Both the position numbers and the translations under genes were made by a program. This document shows positions 12,120-22,374 of a stretch of DNA of 64,000 bases, in pieces. The notes beneath the pieces were generated by a model. It was not told the DNA's origin. It searched no databases and worked only from the letters and a program-made list of their open reading frames with translations. The stretch comes from Cladobotryum mycophilum (lineage: Eukaryota; Ascomycota; Sordariomycetes; Hypocreales; Hypocreaceae), in the NCBI GenBank assembly GCA_036429605.1, contig CM071589.1, positions 806,001 through 870,000 of the forward strand, in the 5' to 3' direction. Each line of letters opens with the position of its first letter. Within the stretch, counting starts at the first letter, position 1.

Positions 12120-12972
12120 TTATGGCATTGGTGGCTGAGGTGGTGGTCCAGTGCTCTGTGGAACGTTTGGTGGGCCGTTTTCAACCTCCCTTGCCTGCTC
12201 GTAGCCGTTCTCCTGAGGATGTCGTCTTCATAAAGGAGGTTAGTCTTGAACGATGTAGTTAAGTATTGCCTGTCCTAGATAACTCACCCAGAAAGCTTCT
12301 CTGCATGTCTTTTGACGTCGCGGGCTGTCTCTTTGACCTGGACATAGTTGTGGAAAACGTAGATACCCTAAAGAAGCTTGTGTCAACTCTGAAGTCATTC
12401 ATCAAATGGTAGGACAGCAGGTGAAGGTGACTAACAAGGATGCCACTTAAAAGGTGGGCAAACATGGCCATAAACGAAAAGGCCAGGACCGATCTCCACT
12501 CGCCACAGCCGGTACGACCGACTCGTACTGTTCCAATAGGACCAGTGACCCAGAAACGGCCCCAATAGTAACCCCAGTAGTCGTTATACCAACGAGAGGA
12601 GCAAGCATTACTTCCCGTTTTCTGTATCAGACAATCAGTATCATCAGTGATGACAATTGAGGAGAAGAGATGCCTTACCGTCTCAAGGAGACAAAATGCC
12701 ACGAGCCACAAGATGAACATGATGAAGTCGAATGGGAAGCTCATGAAGAGAGCATTGAAGGGAGGGCAGAAGAAGAATGAGAAAATGATGCCGATACCGG
12801 CGACTACCATGGCGTAGACAATCCGACCGTCTGCATTGACTTGGACAATGCTGATGAGATAGCTGAATCGGGCAAGGATTCCGAGAACAATTATAGCACA
12901 AGACAGCTCAAATAGCCGGAGGGCTACAGATGCTATCTTGTGTGCAACACCGTGATGATCGTCGCGCGACAT
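12120..12972 (-). CDS. MARVEL-domain integral membrane protein
   Basis: Four exons on the minus strand: 12972-12679, 12621-12436, 12367-12288 and 12225-12120; introns of 57, 68 and 62 nt, all GT-AG, give 666 nt (221 residues). Four hydrophobic segments are visible: LFELSCAIIVLGILARFSYL, VVAGIGIIFSFFFC, FDFIMFILWLVAFCLLE and VLAFSFMAMFAHLLSGIL, the four-helix MARVEL arrangement common in small fungal plasma-membrane proteins (Nce102-like). An aromatic-rich Trp/Tyr stretch lies in the second extracellular loop. The last exons encode a charged amphipathic helix (VKETARDVKRHAEKLSG) and a Pro/Gln-rich cytosolic tail. A start further upstream is possible but unnecessary. Role in the cell is inferred only: membrane organisation. 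Confidence 0.85.
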
Positions 12973-14242
12973 TTTGGAATAGATTGTGTCGTGAAGAAAA
13001 TGGTGATAAAATGTACGAGTCAAGATCTTCTGTAAAGCACATTCCACCCAACGATGAGAGGGGTCGTCTTGATTAAATAAATATGAATAGCCATGGCTTG
13101 CTGGCGCCTGGCCTTTGGTTCGAATCACGAACAACAGAGTCGAGAGCTGTGTGATTAAGATTCAAGCTATCCTGACCTCCATCACGAAAGCGTGTGGCAC
13201 CACGAATTAGACAGAAGCACGGCTTGGAGGCAAGGAAGGGAGGGCCGGAGATCGGGTAATCACCTTGATGTCTCAAGGTCCCCAGCCATAACGTTGTGGC
13301 GCCGCTCCTTTTGCTGTCAGTGTTTCGTCACTCGTGACCGTTGGACAGATAACGTCCAGTCAAGCTTAACTGCGGGAGGGGGCATTGAGCTGCAGTGGCG
13401 TGATGGTAACGCGCAAAGTTTAATAGATGCATTAACACGTTTTGACGGATCACATTCACCTATTTCCTTCAAGGGCGTGGTCTTGAACGGGTCGTTCCAT
13501 TTCTGGGCGATATGACATTCTATTGAAGTCAATCAAGAACATAATAGTCGACATTTACTAGATTGGTATTCATCAGGGTCAACGGTCTTCAATAGCTATC
13601 GTCTAGTTCATCATACCAGAATACATGTGTATGACCTGACGTCAAAACACTGACGCCCAGAACATAAGTCAGGTACAATGTGAGATGTTGCAAGAATTAG
13701 TGAAAGCGACCTGATGCTGGCTCAAAAGCTCTGGGCCAATATATCGCTTATAAAACCAATAGCTCTGAAGTTTGAAGCCATATGAAAAACCGGCATTCTC
13801 GGGGGTGCGAGGGTGGCTTGTTGTGACGTAGGAAGTGTGATGATGGCACGATGAATGCTGTGATCTTATTGACCAAGGGCACTTATACATATTTAAGGTT
13901 CATCCCAACTTAACCCAGAGCCTAATGAGACATTGCGTCGGCGTACAATTGTTGAACATGATACACCTGGTTCTCGAACTCTCTAGAGCGCCGGAATGGA
14001 TGACTATGAAGAGGATAGATAGAAATAAGTTGCTCTTTTAACGTACTAGAAGCAAATGCATGGGATATACATAGGAGGCATCACTCTGCTACATGCATTG
14101 CACTTCATCGTTTGTACATATTGATATCGTGGCTCATGCAAGCCGGAAGATTGGCCTTGTTACGGGTGTATGAAAGGCGTGAAACTTGATAACGGCCTCT
14201 TACTATCATTTAAACGTGCTACTCTGCTCAGATCTATTGGCT
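12973..14242. other. Intergenic, no gene supported
   Basis: About 1.27 kb with only short, unrelated open frames on both strands. It contains the MARVEL gene promoter on one side and the 3' end of the epimerase gene on the other. No RNA gene or repeat was recognised. Confidence 0.45.
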
Positions 14243-15485
14243 CTATTTACGATTGACCTCTATCGTAATAGTTCTCTCAAGGTCATCTTCCAAGCTAACC
14301 TCCCGCGGTTCCCAATTCAGAAGCTCCTTTGCGCGGCGAGCATTGGATCTAGCGTTGGTTCCGAAAAGAACCTTTCCGTGAGGTAGAGCGGTGTTATACT
14401 CCTCGGGTGCGAGCTCTTCTACCTTGTCGCTAGAAATGTGTCCCAGCTTCAGGGCCGTCTGGGCAATCCGGGCTGAGATCTCAGCAAAGGGCTGAAGGCA
14501 ATTAGCAACGTTCAGCACTGAGGTTTGTGAGATAACTTACGATTTCTCCGACACCAGAAAGGTAAAGACCATTCTTGCCCCAGATCTTCTCATCGCTGTT
14601 CTTTGCAAGAGCTGCCTCTGCCAACGCAAAGAAGATTCTTCCTACATCTCGCACGTGGACATTACCCCAGCGACTCTCTCCTGAACCAACTCTGATGCCA
14701 TGACCCCTTGCCAAAGTAACTCGTGAAAGCTCGGGAATTTGAATGCTTCGCTGGTTAACCGGGCCCTCACCCTCACCATAGATGATGGGAGGGAAGACAA
14801 GCGCGCTCTTGATGTTGGCGCTCTCGGAAACAGTATCAAGCAGATAGTTGTCCACAGCGCGTGCTGGGTAAGCTCGAATGTGTGACTGGAGATCAGAAAG
14901 GCCTTCGACATCATCAAATACCTTGGAGGAAGCAGATCCTGCAACATAGGTCGGTGATGCTAGCTCTTCAGTGACCAAGGCACTGGCCCCTGAAACCTGG
15001 ATCCAATAAGCTGCATCAAAAACACCAGCGTATCAGTTAAAAGCAATCTGACTTTGATACCGTCGTAGTGACATACCGGGATCAGCAGCATCTCTTTTTA
15101 ACAAGCCCTGGTGGATCGACTGAACGCTCTTCAAATGGCCAGTAGCCGCCAAATCTTGGCACAAGGTTAGCGAATGCCAAGAAAAGACACAAGATGTTGC
15201 ATACGCAGAACAATGGAGGCTTGAGATGCCTCTTGTTCTAGAATATCACTGTTGTCTAGATCTCCAATGACGGTGCGGACTTGGGGGAAACGCTTGCTGA
15301 TGGTTTCCGCCTTCTGAATGTCTCGCACAAGTGCTGTAATGTTGACATCATGCTTGCTGCGGAGAAGCTCGTGGAGGACCTGGCCGCCAATGTAGCCAGA
15401 GGCACCTGTTCTGAGTCAAGGGTTAGTTCTGGTGGAGGGGCAGCGGAAATTAAGACCTCATAGTTCACAGGAAGATCTTGCTCAT
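14243..15485 (-). CDS. NAD(P)-dependent epimerase/dehydratase (extended SDR)
   Basis: Five exons on the minus strand: 15485-15469, 15410-15205, 15154-15077, 15010-14541 and 14491-14243, totalling 1020 nt (339 residues). The tiny 17-nt first exon splices so as to complete MSKIFLTGASGYIGGQVL, the Rossmann-fold TGxxGxxG motif for NAD(P). Later come DLDNSDILEQ, a short ARAVDNYL segment, SALVFPPIIYGEGEGPVNQR and RWGNVHVRDVGRIFF, typical of nucleoside-diphosphate-sugar-epimerase-like proteins. The standard YxxxK catalytic pair is not obvious, so the enzyme may be an NmrA-like or atypical SDR. The gene is divergent from a Zn2Cys6 regulator with 309 bp between the start codons, so co-regulation is plausible. 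Confidence 0.88.
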
Positions 15486-15794
15486 CTTGAAAAATGTCGA
15501 GTGATTGATGCTTTTGATGCTTTTGCTAGGTATTTATGAAGAATGTGAATTAATTTGTCTCTCTTCTTCCTCACAATGGTTGTTGGTTCTTATATATAGG
15601 GTAAGTTGACAAACAATCCAAATAGGCAGTTTTCCCCTCACCTGACCCAATGCGGACAAGTCACAGCGGAAACTTTCCTCGCCCCAAAATGGCGTATCCT
15701 TGATCACGTAATCAGGCGTGACAGATTCCGCGATCAATTTCCCTTTCTCACAAACCCGTTCCCATCATCTGGGGTCCCCAATAATGGTTCTGGG
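15486..15794. promoter_or_regulatory. Shared divergent promoter of epimerase and Zn2Cys6 regulator
   Basis: 309 bp separate two divergent start codons. The arrangement is what is often seen when a pathway-specific fungal regulator controls its neighbour. No specific operator repeat was identified by eye. Confidence 0.45.
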
Positions 15795-17985
15795 ATGGCC
15801 AGCAAAACTGTCCGCACGCGAACTTTTACTGGCTGCCGAACATGCCGTAGTAGGCGAGCGAAATGCGATGAGGCTCAGCCCGTTTGTGGCTCGTGCAAGA
15901 GGCTGGGGATTGAGTGCGAGGGTTATGCAGGCAGCCTTGTCTGGGTGACTCGAGGAAAGGCGGCTGCGTTTGATGCAAAGAGCCAACAGAGTCATCGTGG
16001 TGAAGTATATCGGCAATTGCTATATTCTGGTAAGTCTGCCATTTGTTCTGCAAACTAGAACACAACGATTGACATCTGGTGAAGAGTCTGAGCGCCGACG
16101 AATGACACTGTGTTTGGTGGAGAGTTTGGGCAAACAGACTGCTGAAAATGCTATTGCGGATCTTGATACCGGCAGCTGTGAGAAAGAGGACAAAGATGGA
16201 GTATCAGATGCCTTCCTGGCCAAAGGGCCGTTTGGGGTTTTCCGACTAGGAAAAGATGAGAAGAAGAAGAAGCCATCAAGCGGCCCCTGTACCTCTGTGT
16301 GTACTCTCCGTGATGCGGCTGCGAAAGCTGCAGAAGTCGTTACGGGGGGCATGGGGGCAACCGACGAAGGAATTATTGATGACTCCATCTTGAATTCGCT
16401 TGACTTCTCGAGTTCTTCCAATGACCAGGACGGCGACGTCACTACCCAGGCAACTGACCAGGATCTCATTCGGCTACCCTCTCTATCTACTCCCTCGACC
16501 AATGGCCTCACTGATATGACTCTCGGCGACATGCTGGATATGAATGCTGCGCTTTTTGGTACTGAAGGCATGCAAGAGGACAGCGCCGCCATCTTCGATC
16601 GTTTCCCAATGCATTCAATGAATCTTCAATCGCCGCCCTTGACAAGATTGCCACGGCCTACTGGCTATCCCAAGTTACCGGAAAATGCTGAGCCCTTGCT
16701 TCGTTACTACAAACAGCATGTTCTTGAACACGGATTGATGCTGCAAGCCAAGCAAAAATCACCGTGGAAGATCATGTTTTTCCCGTGCGCACTCCAGACG
16801 TTCGCCGAGCTTCATCTTTGGAGCTCGACATCTCATACACGCGCTGCGATTCTGTATGCTCTTCTTGCGAATAGCGCTTTTCAACTTCACAATTCACAGC
16901 CACTGGGAAATGTGTGGCCCACATGGTTCGAGACTGCAAGTAAGTACCAGGAGATTGCAAAGAAACATCTTCGCTACGCCTTGCAAACTGAGCTGCTCGG
17001 GCCTCGCCAAGCCAAGTACAAACAATTGTTAATGGCTGTTTTATCCGTGGCCATGATTTCGGTTGGTTCTACCCTCATATTCCTTTTGTGTGTATTTGCA
17101 CTGACCACCATGCAGCTCTTCCAGGGCGCCGAAAAGTTCAAGGGCTTTCTTCTAGATGCTGAACGACTCATCCGGTTGCGGGGACTGGGCAAGCAAATGT
17201 CCTTGAAAGTCCGCATCCTCCATCATATGTACAGCCATCTTCGAATCATTGCAGAAGCTACATGCACAATTTGCGACTACGTCAAAGACTTCTCCGGGTT
17301 TAGTCAATCTCCATTTGCGCCAGCAGTGGCTCCAAAGTTTGCAATTGATGAAAATGCATTGAACACAGGGCTAGACCCAGAGCAGGAGAAGATCAAGAAC
17401 GTTGGCTACAGTGATATTCATCTTGAAGTCCAAGGGCGATGGGATGAATCTCTGTTTTCGGACATGTACGGTATTCCAGAGTCATTGATGACGCTTTTGT
17501 CTCAAGTCATTTCGCTCGCGAATACGAAGAGTCGTCTGGAGTCTGTGGCAGGGGCTAACGCACAGATCTTGGAAGCATTGACGCGCCACGCTACGACTTT
17601 AGAGCAAAGCATATGGACATGGACGGCTCCACCTGGAGTTGCTGGCTATGATGCAAGCGGTAATACAAGGGTATTGGCCATGCACCAGGCTCTGATCATT
17701 TATTTCTACCGCAGAGTGCACAATACCCATGCTATGTTTCTGCAAGACCAAGTCAAACAAACGCTAGATTACATCCAAACCTATATCGAACAGGAGGTGT
17801 TTGATCAAGACTTTGTAATCAGCGTTGCATGGTCGGCTTATATGGCGGCATGTGGAGCTGTTGGTTTGGATGTTCAGAAACGGGCACTAGATTATATGGC
17901 AACCCTTCAGAGACGTGGCGTGTTCATCACTGGGGAACCTGTTCATCATATCACTGGATTCTGGAGGCTGAGAGAAGTAACTTGA
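15795..17985 (+). CDS. Zn2Cys6 transcription factor
   Basis: Three exons: 15795-16029, 16085-17061, 17116-17985, 2082 nt (693 residues). The cluster GCRTCRSRRAKCDEAQPVC with GSCKRLGIEC gives the six cysteines C14, C17, C24, C31, C34 and C41, and the preceding TFTGC with trailing EGYAGSLVWV is like the ArgRII/ARCA-type subgroup. The first intron (55 nt) keeps frame only with the acceptor at 16084; the second (54 nt) is in frame and would otherwise add a hydrophobic 18-residue insert, but it has a CTGAC branch-like site and CAG acceptor and interrupts a conserved stretch, so I splice it. The C-terminal two thirds match the fungal-specific TF_2 region. Nuclear, DNA-binding; target unknown, possibly the divergent epimerase. 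Confidence 0.88.
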
Positions 17986-18116
17986 TCCATAGACAACTAT
18001 CTAGCTGGCTGTTCTGTCTAGACCCCAGACATATTGACAACGCCAATCAGTAACATTGGTTGGCCTTTCCCTCCAAAACGACCCCTCTCACTGCAACATA
18101 CCGTCGCCTATCCCCT

Positions 18117-18761
18117 TTAGAGCGAGTTGACCCAATCAATGGCAACCTGGGGTTCAATTCTCTTGGACCAGTCGGGACTCGTGTGGACGTTTCGAACCAC
18201 GCCATTTTGGTCAACCAGCAAGGTGGTTGGAACGGGGACCTCCAAGGAATCGTCGCCGTTGCGCGCCTTGAGATCAGTACCCGTGAAGCTGAATACCTGA
18301 CCCATGGCGTCTGGCTGCTTCCAGACGATCCCCAATGCGCGAGCAAATTTGTTGCCGACGTCGGAAAGAACGGGAAACTTGAGTTCGTTCTTCTGGACCG
18401 TCGTGAGCGAGGTGTCAGGCAGTTCCGGGGAGATGGCGACAAGCGTGACACCGCGGGCCTGAAAATCATCCAGACACTTCTGGAAAGCTCTCAGTGCAAG
18501 GTTGCAGTAGGGGCACCATTCTCCGCGGTAAAAGGTGATCAAGACTGGTCCCTTGGCCAAAAGCTCAGACTTGGTGATTTGTTTGCCAACTGCGTCAGAA
18601 AGAGTAAAGTCCGGGAGCTTTGCTCCGACCTGGATGGCTTTTTCGGCATCAAACGCTTCCAAGATTACGGCTCGGGCAGCGTCGATAGGTCCCTTGACCT
18701 CCTCGGGCAAGGTCTGGACTTGCTGGGAAATGCCCAGAAGTTCTGCAGTCAAAGTGGCCAT
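18117..18761 (-). CDS. Peroxiredoxin-like (AhpC/TSA) protein
   Basis: Intronless, 214 residues from the ATG at 18761. An in-frame ATG lies 33 codons upstream (18860), but those residues are low complexity and match no targeting signal clearly, so the shorter form is preferred. VGAKLPDFTLSDAVGK begins the thioredoxin-like fold, and ITFYRGEWCPYC carries Cys83 and Cys86 where peroxiredoxins have the peroxidatic cysteine; here it is a CxxC pair as in the thioredoxin-like AhpC/TSA subgroup. PVPTTLLVDQNGVVR is the conserved cis-Pro strand. Expected role: thiol-dependent reduction of peroxides in the cytosol. It is convergent with the upstream Zn2Cys6 gene (131 bp apart) and divergent from the next regulator. 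Confidence 0.9.
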   Translation of the reverse strand: MATLTAELLGISQQVQTLPEEVKGPIDAARAVILEAFDAEKAIQVGAKLPDFTLSDAVGKQITKSELLAKGPVLITFYRGEWCPYCNLALRAFQKCLDDFQARGVTLVAISPELPDTSLTTVQKNELKFPVLSDVGNKFARALGIVWKQPDAMGQVFSFTGTDLKARNGDDSLEVPVPTTLLVDQNGVVRNVHTSPDWSKRIEPQVAIDWVNSL

Positions 18762-19274
18762 TGTGATGGAGCTGGTGTATTGAAGGATGTGGTTTTTAAG
18801 ATGAAGAGAAGTAGTGAATTGAGTGTTTGTTGTTAAGCTGCTGTAGATGCTGTTTGACATGAATCATCCTGACGATGATACTGGCGTTTTAAATAGCCAT
18901 TCTCTCTTTTCATTGTCATGATGCATTGCTATTGTTAGCATGGGGCATTTGTAATGTTGACATCTTGCCCGAAGTCGTGCGACGAGTGTCCAACTGTTTA
19001 TGATGAGATTTGTAATGGGGACGATGAGGTGAGCAGTTGTCTTGCCTTTGCAGATCCGAAATCGAGCGAACCAACCATCATAGGGTGTTAGTAATGACTC
19101 TAATTCGTCCGAATTCGTGCGAACTCGTGCGGAGGGGCGCGGTTAGCACCACCACCCTGTTCAATGTGCTCTCAACTTATACTAGCGGGCTCGTCTGGTC
19201 CACCCTCACTTCCCTCATCTCTCCACTGTGTCGTCTCAGAGAACATGTAACATGTTTGAAAAAACGGACGAACA
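18762..19274. promoter_or_regulatory. Divergent promoter of peroxiredoxin and Zn2Cys6 regulator
   Basis: 513 bp between two divergent start codons. It contains an isolated TCGTGCGA at 18975-18982 and the three tandem decamers at 19102-19131, described separately. No TATA position was assigned. Confidence 0.5.
19102..19131. repeat. Three tandem 10-bp repeats, candidate operator
   Basis: Three consecutive decamers differ by single bases: AATTCGTCCG, AATTCGTGCG, AACTCGTGCG. The unit of ten bases places the common core TCGTSCG once per helical turn on the same face of DNA. A further TCGTGCGA lies 130 bp away in the same promoter. Zn2Cys6 proteins bind CGG/CCG-containing half-sites, so binding by the regulator encoded just downstream is possible; this is inference. 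Confidence 0.5.
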
Positions 19275-21389
19275 ATGGACGAATCCTTAGAGTCAATTCC
19301 GACTAAACGAATGCGTCTTGGCACCAAATCCTGCGCAGAATGTCGAAGACGCAAAGTTCGGTGTGTTTTCGCAGAGAATGCACGGATTTGCCAGGGTTGC
19401 GCTCTTCACCAGACGCCATGCAGGGCACAGCAGCCGCGACAACGCCCTGGAAGCGGCAGTTCATCGACGACTGATAGTAATGCTCTTCAACAACGGGTAG
19501 CAGAGCTGGAGGGTATGATCCGTCGATTATGTGATACCATTGCTCCGAATGAAAACAGACCCTCTTCGACATCCACGGACCTCAATGCAAGAACGAACCA
19601 GCTCATCCAACATGTTGAGCTCCAAAGGGGGCAACCACAGGAGAGACCGGCCTGGCAACCTGACCAAGACAGTCAGTTGTTGGAAACATCGCCTGTGCCT
19701 CTGACAATAGACGCAACTGACACATCGGCCGGCTATTCAGACGAGTTGGACAACTCCATTGACGCTCCTCTTATACACCTTTTCCGAGATGCCATGCTCA
19801 TCCAGGAAAATGAAGGGGAGCTCTGCGACGATCCAGAGGATCTCCCGGCCACATCACTACTCCGAGGATCTCTCGTTCCGTTCAGACCACCGATACCAGA
19901 CACAGATGTCATACGCATGATCCTGGAAGATACTCAGGCGTACTGGCCCCTCTGGCCGCCATACTACTATGGCCCAAATGCATCCGACACCATAAAGCGT
20001 ACCTCTATGAAGCACGCCGAGCACTACATCTGCCAGGAATTGATGCTGGGAAGGGGACCCTCGTTTTGCAAGGCGCTCCTCTGGCTTACGCTCTGTATTC
20101 AGCAGCTGCCGAAGCAGTGGAAACGTGAAATCATCAACCCGAGCATTTCACGGCTGACGTTGATGGATGCCTATATGCGATTTGCCAGAACGCTTCTATC
20201 TTTGGAGGGCGAGGACAGCCTTGATGGTCTGCAGTGCTTTCTGATGTTGTACAAATTGTTGATCAACATGGGCCGACCGCAGAGGGCATGGATTAGCATA
20301 CGCCGGGCTGTAAGCTCAGCAACTGTGCTAGGACTGCATCGACCGGGCTCGAACGCCGACCCGCGACGAAGGATTATCTGGTCTCAGATCTGGCAGCTAG
20401 AGAGGCAGATCTCCGCACTCATCGGCTTCCCTACAGTCATATCCCGGAACGTCGGAGTGGGCGAGACCGTCTATGGTTCTGCGATACCACTGCCTCAGCA
20501 GATTCTTCGTCGGCTAAGCATAATCTGCGCTGATGTCATTGAGCGGAATGAAAACCCGGAAAATGCTTCCTACGGCAAGACGGTACAACTCGATCAAGAA
20601 ATGGAAGATATTAAACGGCTCTTCCCGGCGGAGTGGTGGGAGCCACACACCCCCGACGCCCCTCTTGATGCCATTTACTACCAGGAGGTGTCAAAGGTCC
20701 AGTACTTTCTCTTCGTGAAGCTTGTGCATCTGCCCTACATGCTCAAAGCTAGAAACGACAGAAGATATGAGCATAGCCGGTTTTCCACGATGGAGGCGTC
20801 GCGAGAGCTGATACGAGGGTATTCGCGCTTGCGAGGTTCACCAAAGACTGAGCTTGTGCAGTGCGAGCTCATGGACTTTCAGGCCTTTAGTGCAGGAGTC
20901 ACACTCATTCTTGGTATCCTGTATGAGTCCACTGCAAGCCATACGTTGGATCATGAGGATGACTGGAAGCTTGTGGACGTTCTCATTGTGGCGCTGCGTC
21001 TGACTACATCGCTCTTGGAGTGCAAGGTGACTGAACAAGGCGCCCACGTGCTGGAAGTTCTTGTGGCTGCTAGTCGAGGCAAATACAGCAGCCCAACGGA
21101 CCTTTCCTTGGTCGTCCCATACTTTGGCAGACTTCGAATCAATGGGACCCGGACTGCTGACGGAAGCTCCATGCCATCTGCCGCTGGTGCACTGCCAGAC
21201 CCTCTCATTGTCGATCCACAGCTGCAGCTAATGTCAAATACAATTGAGTTTAGCGGAAACGAGTTCCTCAATAACACGTTTTTGAACTTTAATTTTGAGA
21301 TGGAGCTGGGTCAGGATTGGACTGATCTGCTTGATGATGGGGCCTCTCATGATTGGAATCAGACGTTCAATAATATCAAGTTTGGATGA
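19275..21389 (+). CDS. Zn2Cys6 fungal-specific transcription factor
   Basis: Intronless 704-residue protein. The zinc cluster reads CAECRRRKVRC then ARICQGC and HQTPC, giving C20, C23, C30, C39, C42, C49. A coiled-coil-like dimerisation stretch (LQQRVAELEGMIRRLCDTI) follows the linker. The central fungal-specific transcription-factor domain is shown by LTLMDAYMRFARTLLSL, CFLMLYKLLINMGRPQRAW, ISIRRAVSSATVLGLHRPG and RRRIIWSQIWQLERQISALIG. The C-terminal tail is acidic and Asn-rich, as in activation regions. The start is the first ATG before the cluster. Divergent from the peroxiredoxin gene. Confidence 0.93.
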   Translation: MDESLESIPTKRMRLGTKSCAECRRRKVRCVFAENARICQGCALHQTPCRAQQPRQRPGSGSSSTTDSNALQQRVAELEGMIRRLCDTIAPNENRPSSTSTDLNARTNQLIQHVELQRGQPQERPAWQPDQDSQLLETSPVPLTIDATDTSAGYSDELDNSIDAPLIHLFRDAMLIQENEGELCDDPEDLPATSLLRGSLVPFRPPIPDTDVIRMILEDTQAYWPLWPPYYYGPNASDTIKRTSMKHAEHYICQELMLGRGPSFCKALLWLTLCIQQLPKQWKREIINPSISRLTLMDAYMRFARTLLSLEGEDSLDGLQCFLMLYKLLINMGRPQRAWISIRRAVSSATVLGLHRPGSNADPRRRIIWSQIWQLERQISALIGFPTVISRNVGVGETVYGSAIPLPQQILRRLSIICADVIERNENPENASYGKTVQLDQEMEDIKRLFPAEWWEPHTPDAPLDAIYYQEVSKVQYFLFVKLVHLPYMLKARNDRRYEHSRFSTMEASRELIRGYSRLRGSPKTELVQCELMDFQAFSAGVTLILGILYESTASHTLDHEDDWKLVDVLIVALRLTTSLLECKVTEQGAHVLEVLVAASRGKYSSPTDLSLVVPYFGRLRINGTRTADGSSMPSAAGALPDPLIVDPQLQLMSNTIEFSGNEFLNNTFLNFNFEMELGQDWTDLLDDGASHDWNQTFNNIKFG

Positions 21390-22101
21390 AGGAGATAGCC
21401 TGGTGTCGTATATACTACTACATAAAAGTACTGGTTCCGTTAGCTAAAAAGAGTATTAACCTTTGACAAATGTGTGGCCATCATTTCTTTAAACCTCTCC
21501 CACTCTGTCCTTTCTTCTTCTTCCTGCTCTTCTTCCTGCTCTTCTTCCCGCACTTCTTCCTGCCCTTCTAGCCGTCCTTCGAGCTGTTCTTCTTCCCCTG
21601 GTGTTCCTATCCATGTGCTAAAAAGCCCGAAAAGGGGGCTTCTAACCTATGACTATTCAGTAACTCTTTATTCAGTACAATTCAAAGAAACAATGTTATA
21701 CATACCCAATTTTCTGCTGGTTGGGATCCTGCTAATTCCTGGGAATTGGAGTCTTGCTTTTCAGCGTTTGACTTTTGGAGTCCATGTATACCATCCATAG
21801 CAATTTCCTGGCTTTTATCGTCTTTGTTGTGTGTCAAGATCTCAGCTTGTATCTGCCGAAGCATTGATTCAATGATGTGGTCATTCTGTAATTCTGTCGA
21901 TGGCCCACGTAAATCTGGTAGAAATCCCCATTCGAAACATCGCCGCTCTGCTTCCGGTATTCCATCAAATACAGAGTCATCAACAAAATTAGGAGATGGA
22001 TCATCGAACAATGGCGACTGTTGATTGCTCTCAAGCTCGGTAATATCAGCACCCGAGTCGACTGACTGCTCTAAATCTGCTTTTATAGTACTTCTACAAG
22101 T

Positions 22102-22109
22102 ACCGAGGC
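22102..22109. repeat. Target-site duplication, left copy
   Basis: ACCGAGGC, directly abutting the left terminal inverted repeat. The identical octamer follows the right terminus at 25281. Eight base pairs is the duplication length made by hAT transposases. Confidence 0.95.
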
Positions 22110-22132
22110 CAGTGAAGCAATCCGATCAAACA
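22110..22132 (+). repeat. hAT left terminal inverted repeat
   Basis: 23 bp identical to the reverse complement of 25258-25280, starting CAGTG as in many hAT elements. Similarity stops at position 24. Confidence 0.95.
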
Positions 22133-22374
22133 AATCAAATCCGGGCCCTGGATTTGCGTATTTGAAGCTTTGGTGATAGTATGTTTGTTTGTTTGCTCGA
22201 TTTGATGGTATTTGAATTGTCTCAGGGTTGTAAAATGAAACTATCGTGAAGCTATTTATATATTATTTTCTAAGCATTGCTATAGGCTCTTTTCTTCGTT
22301 ATCCACACCGTTTTCTTACCTTCGATCGCCGGTTTTCTTTTTGATTCGTGATCACCTCATTTACTAATAGTTTA

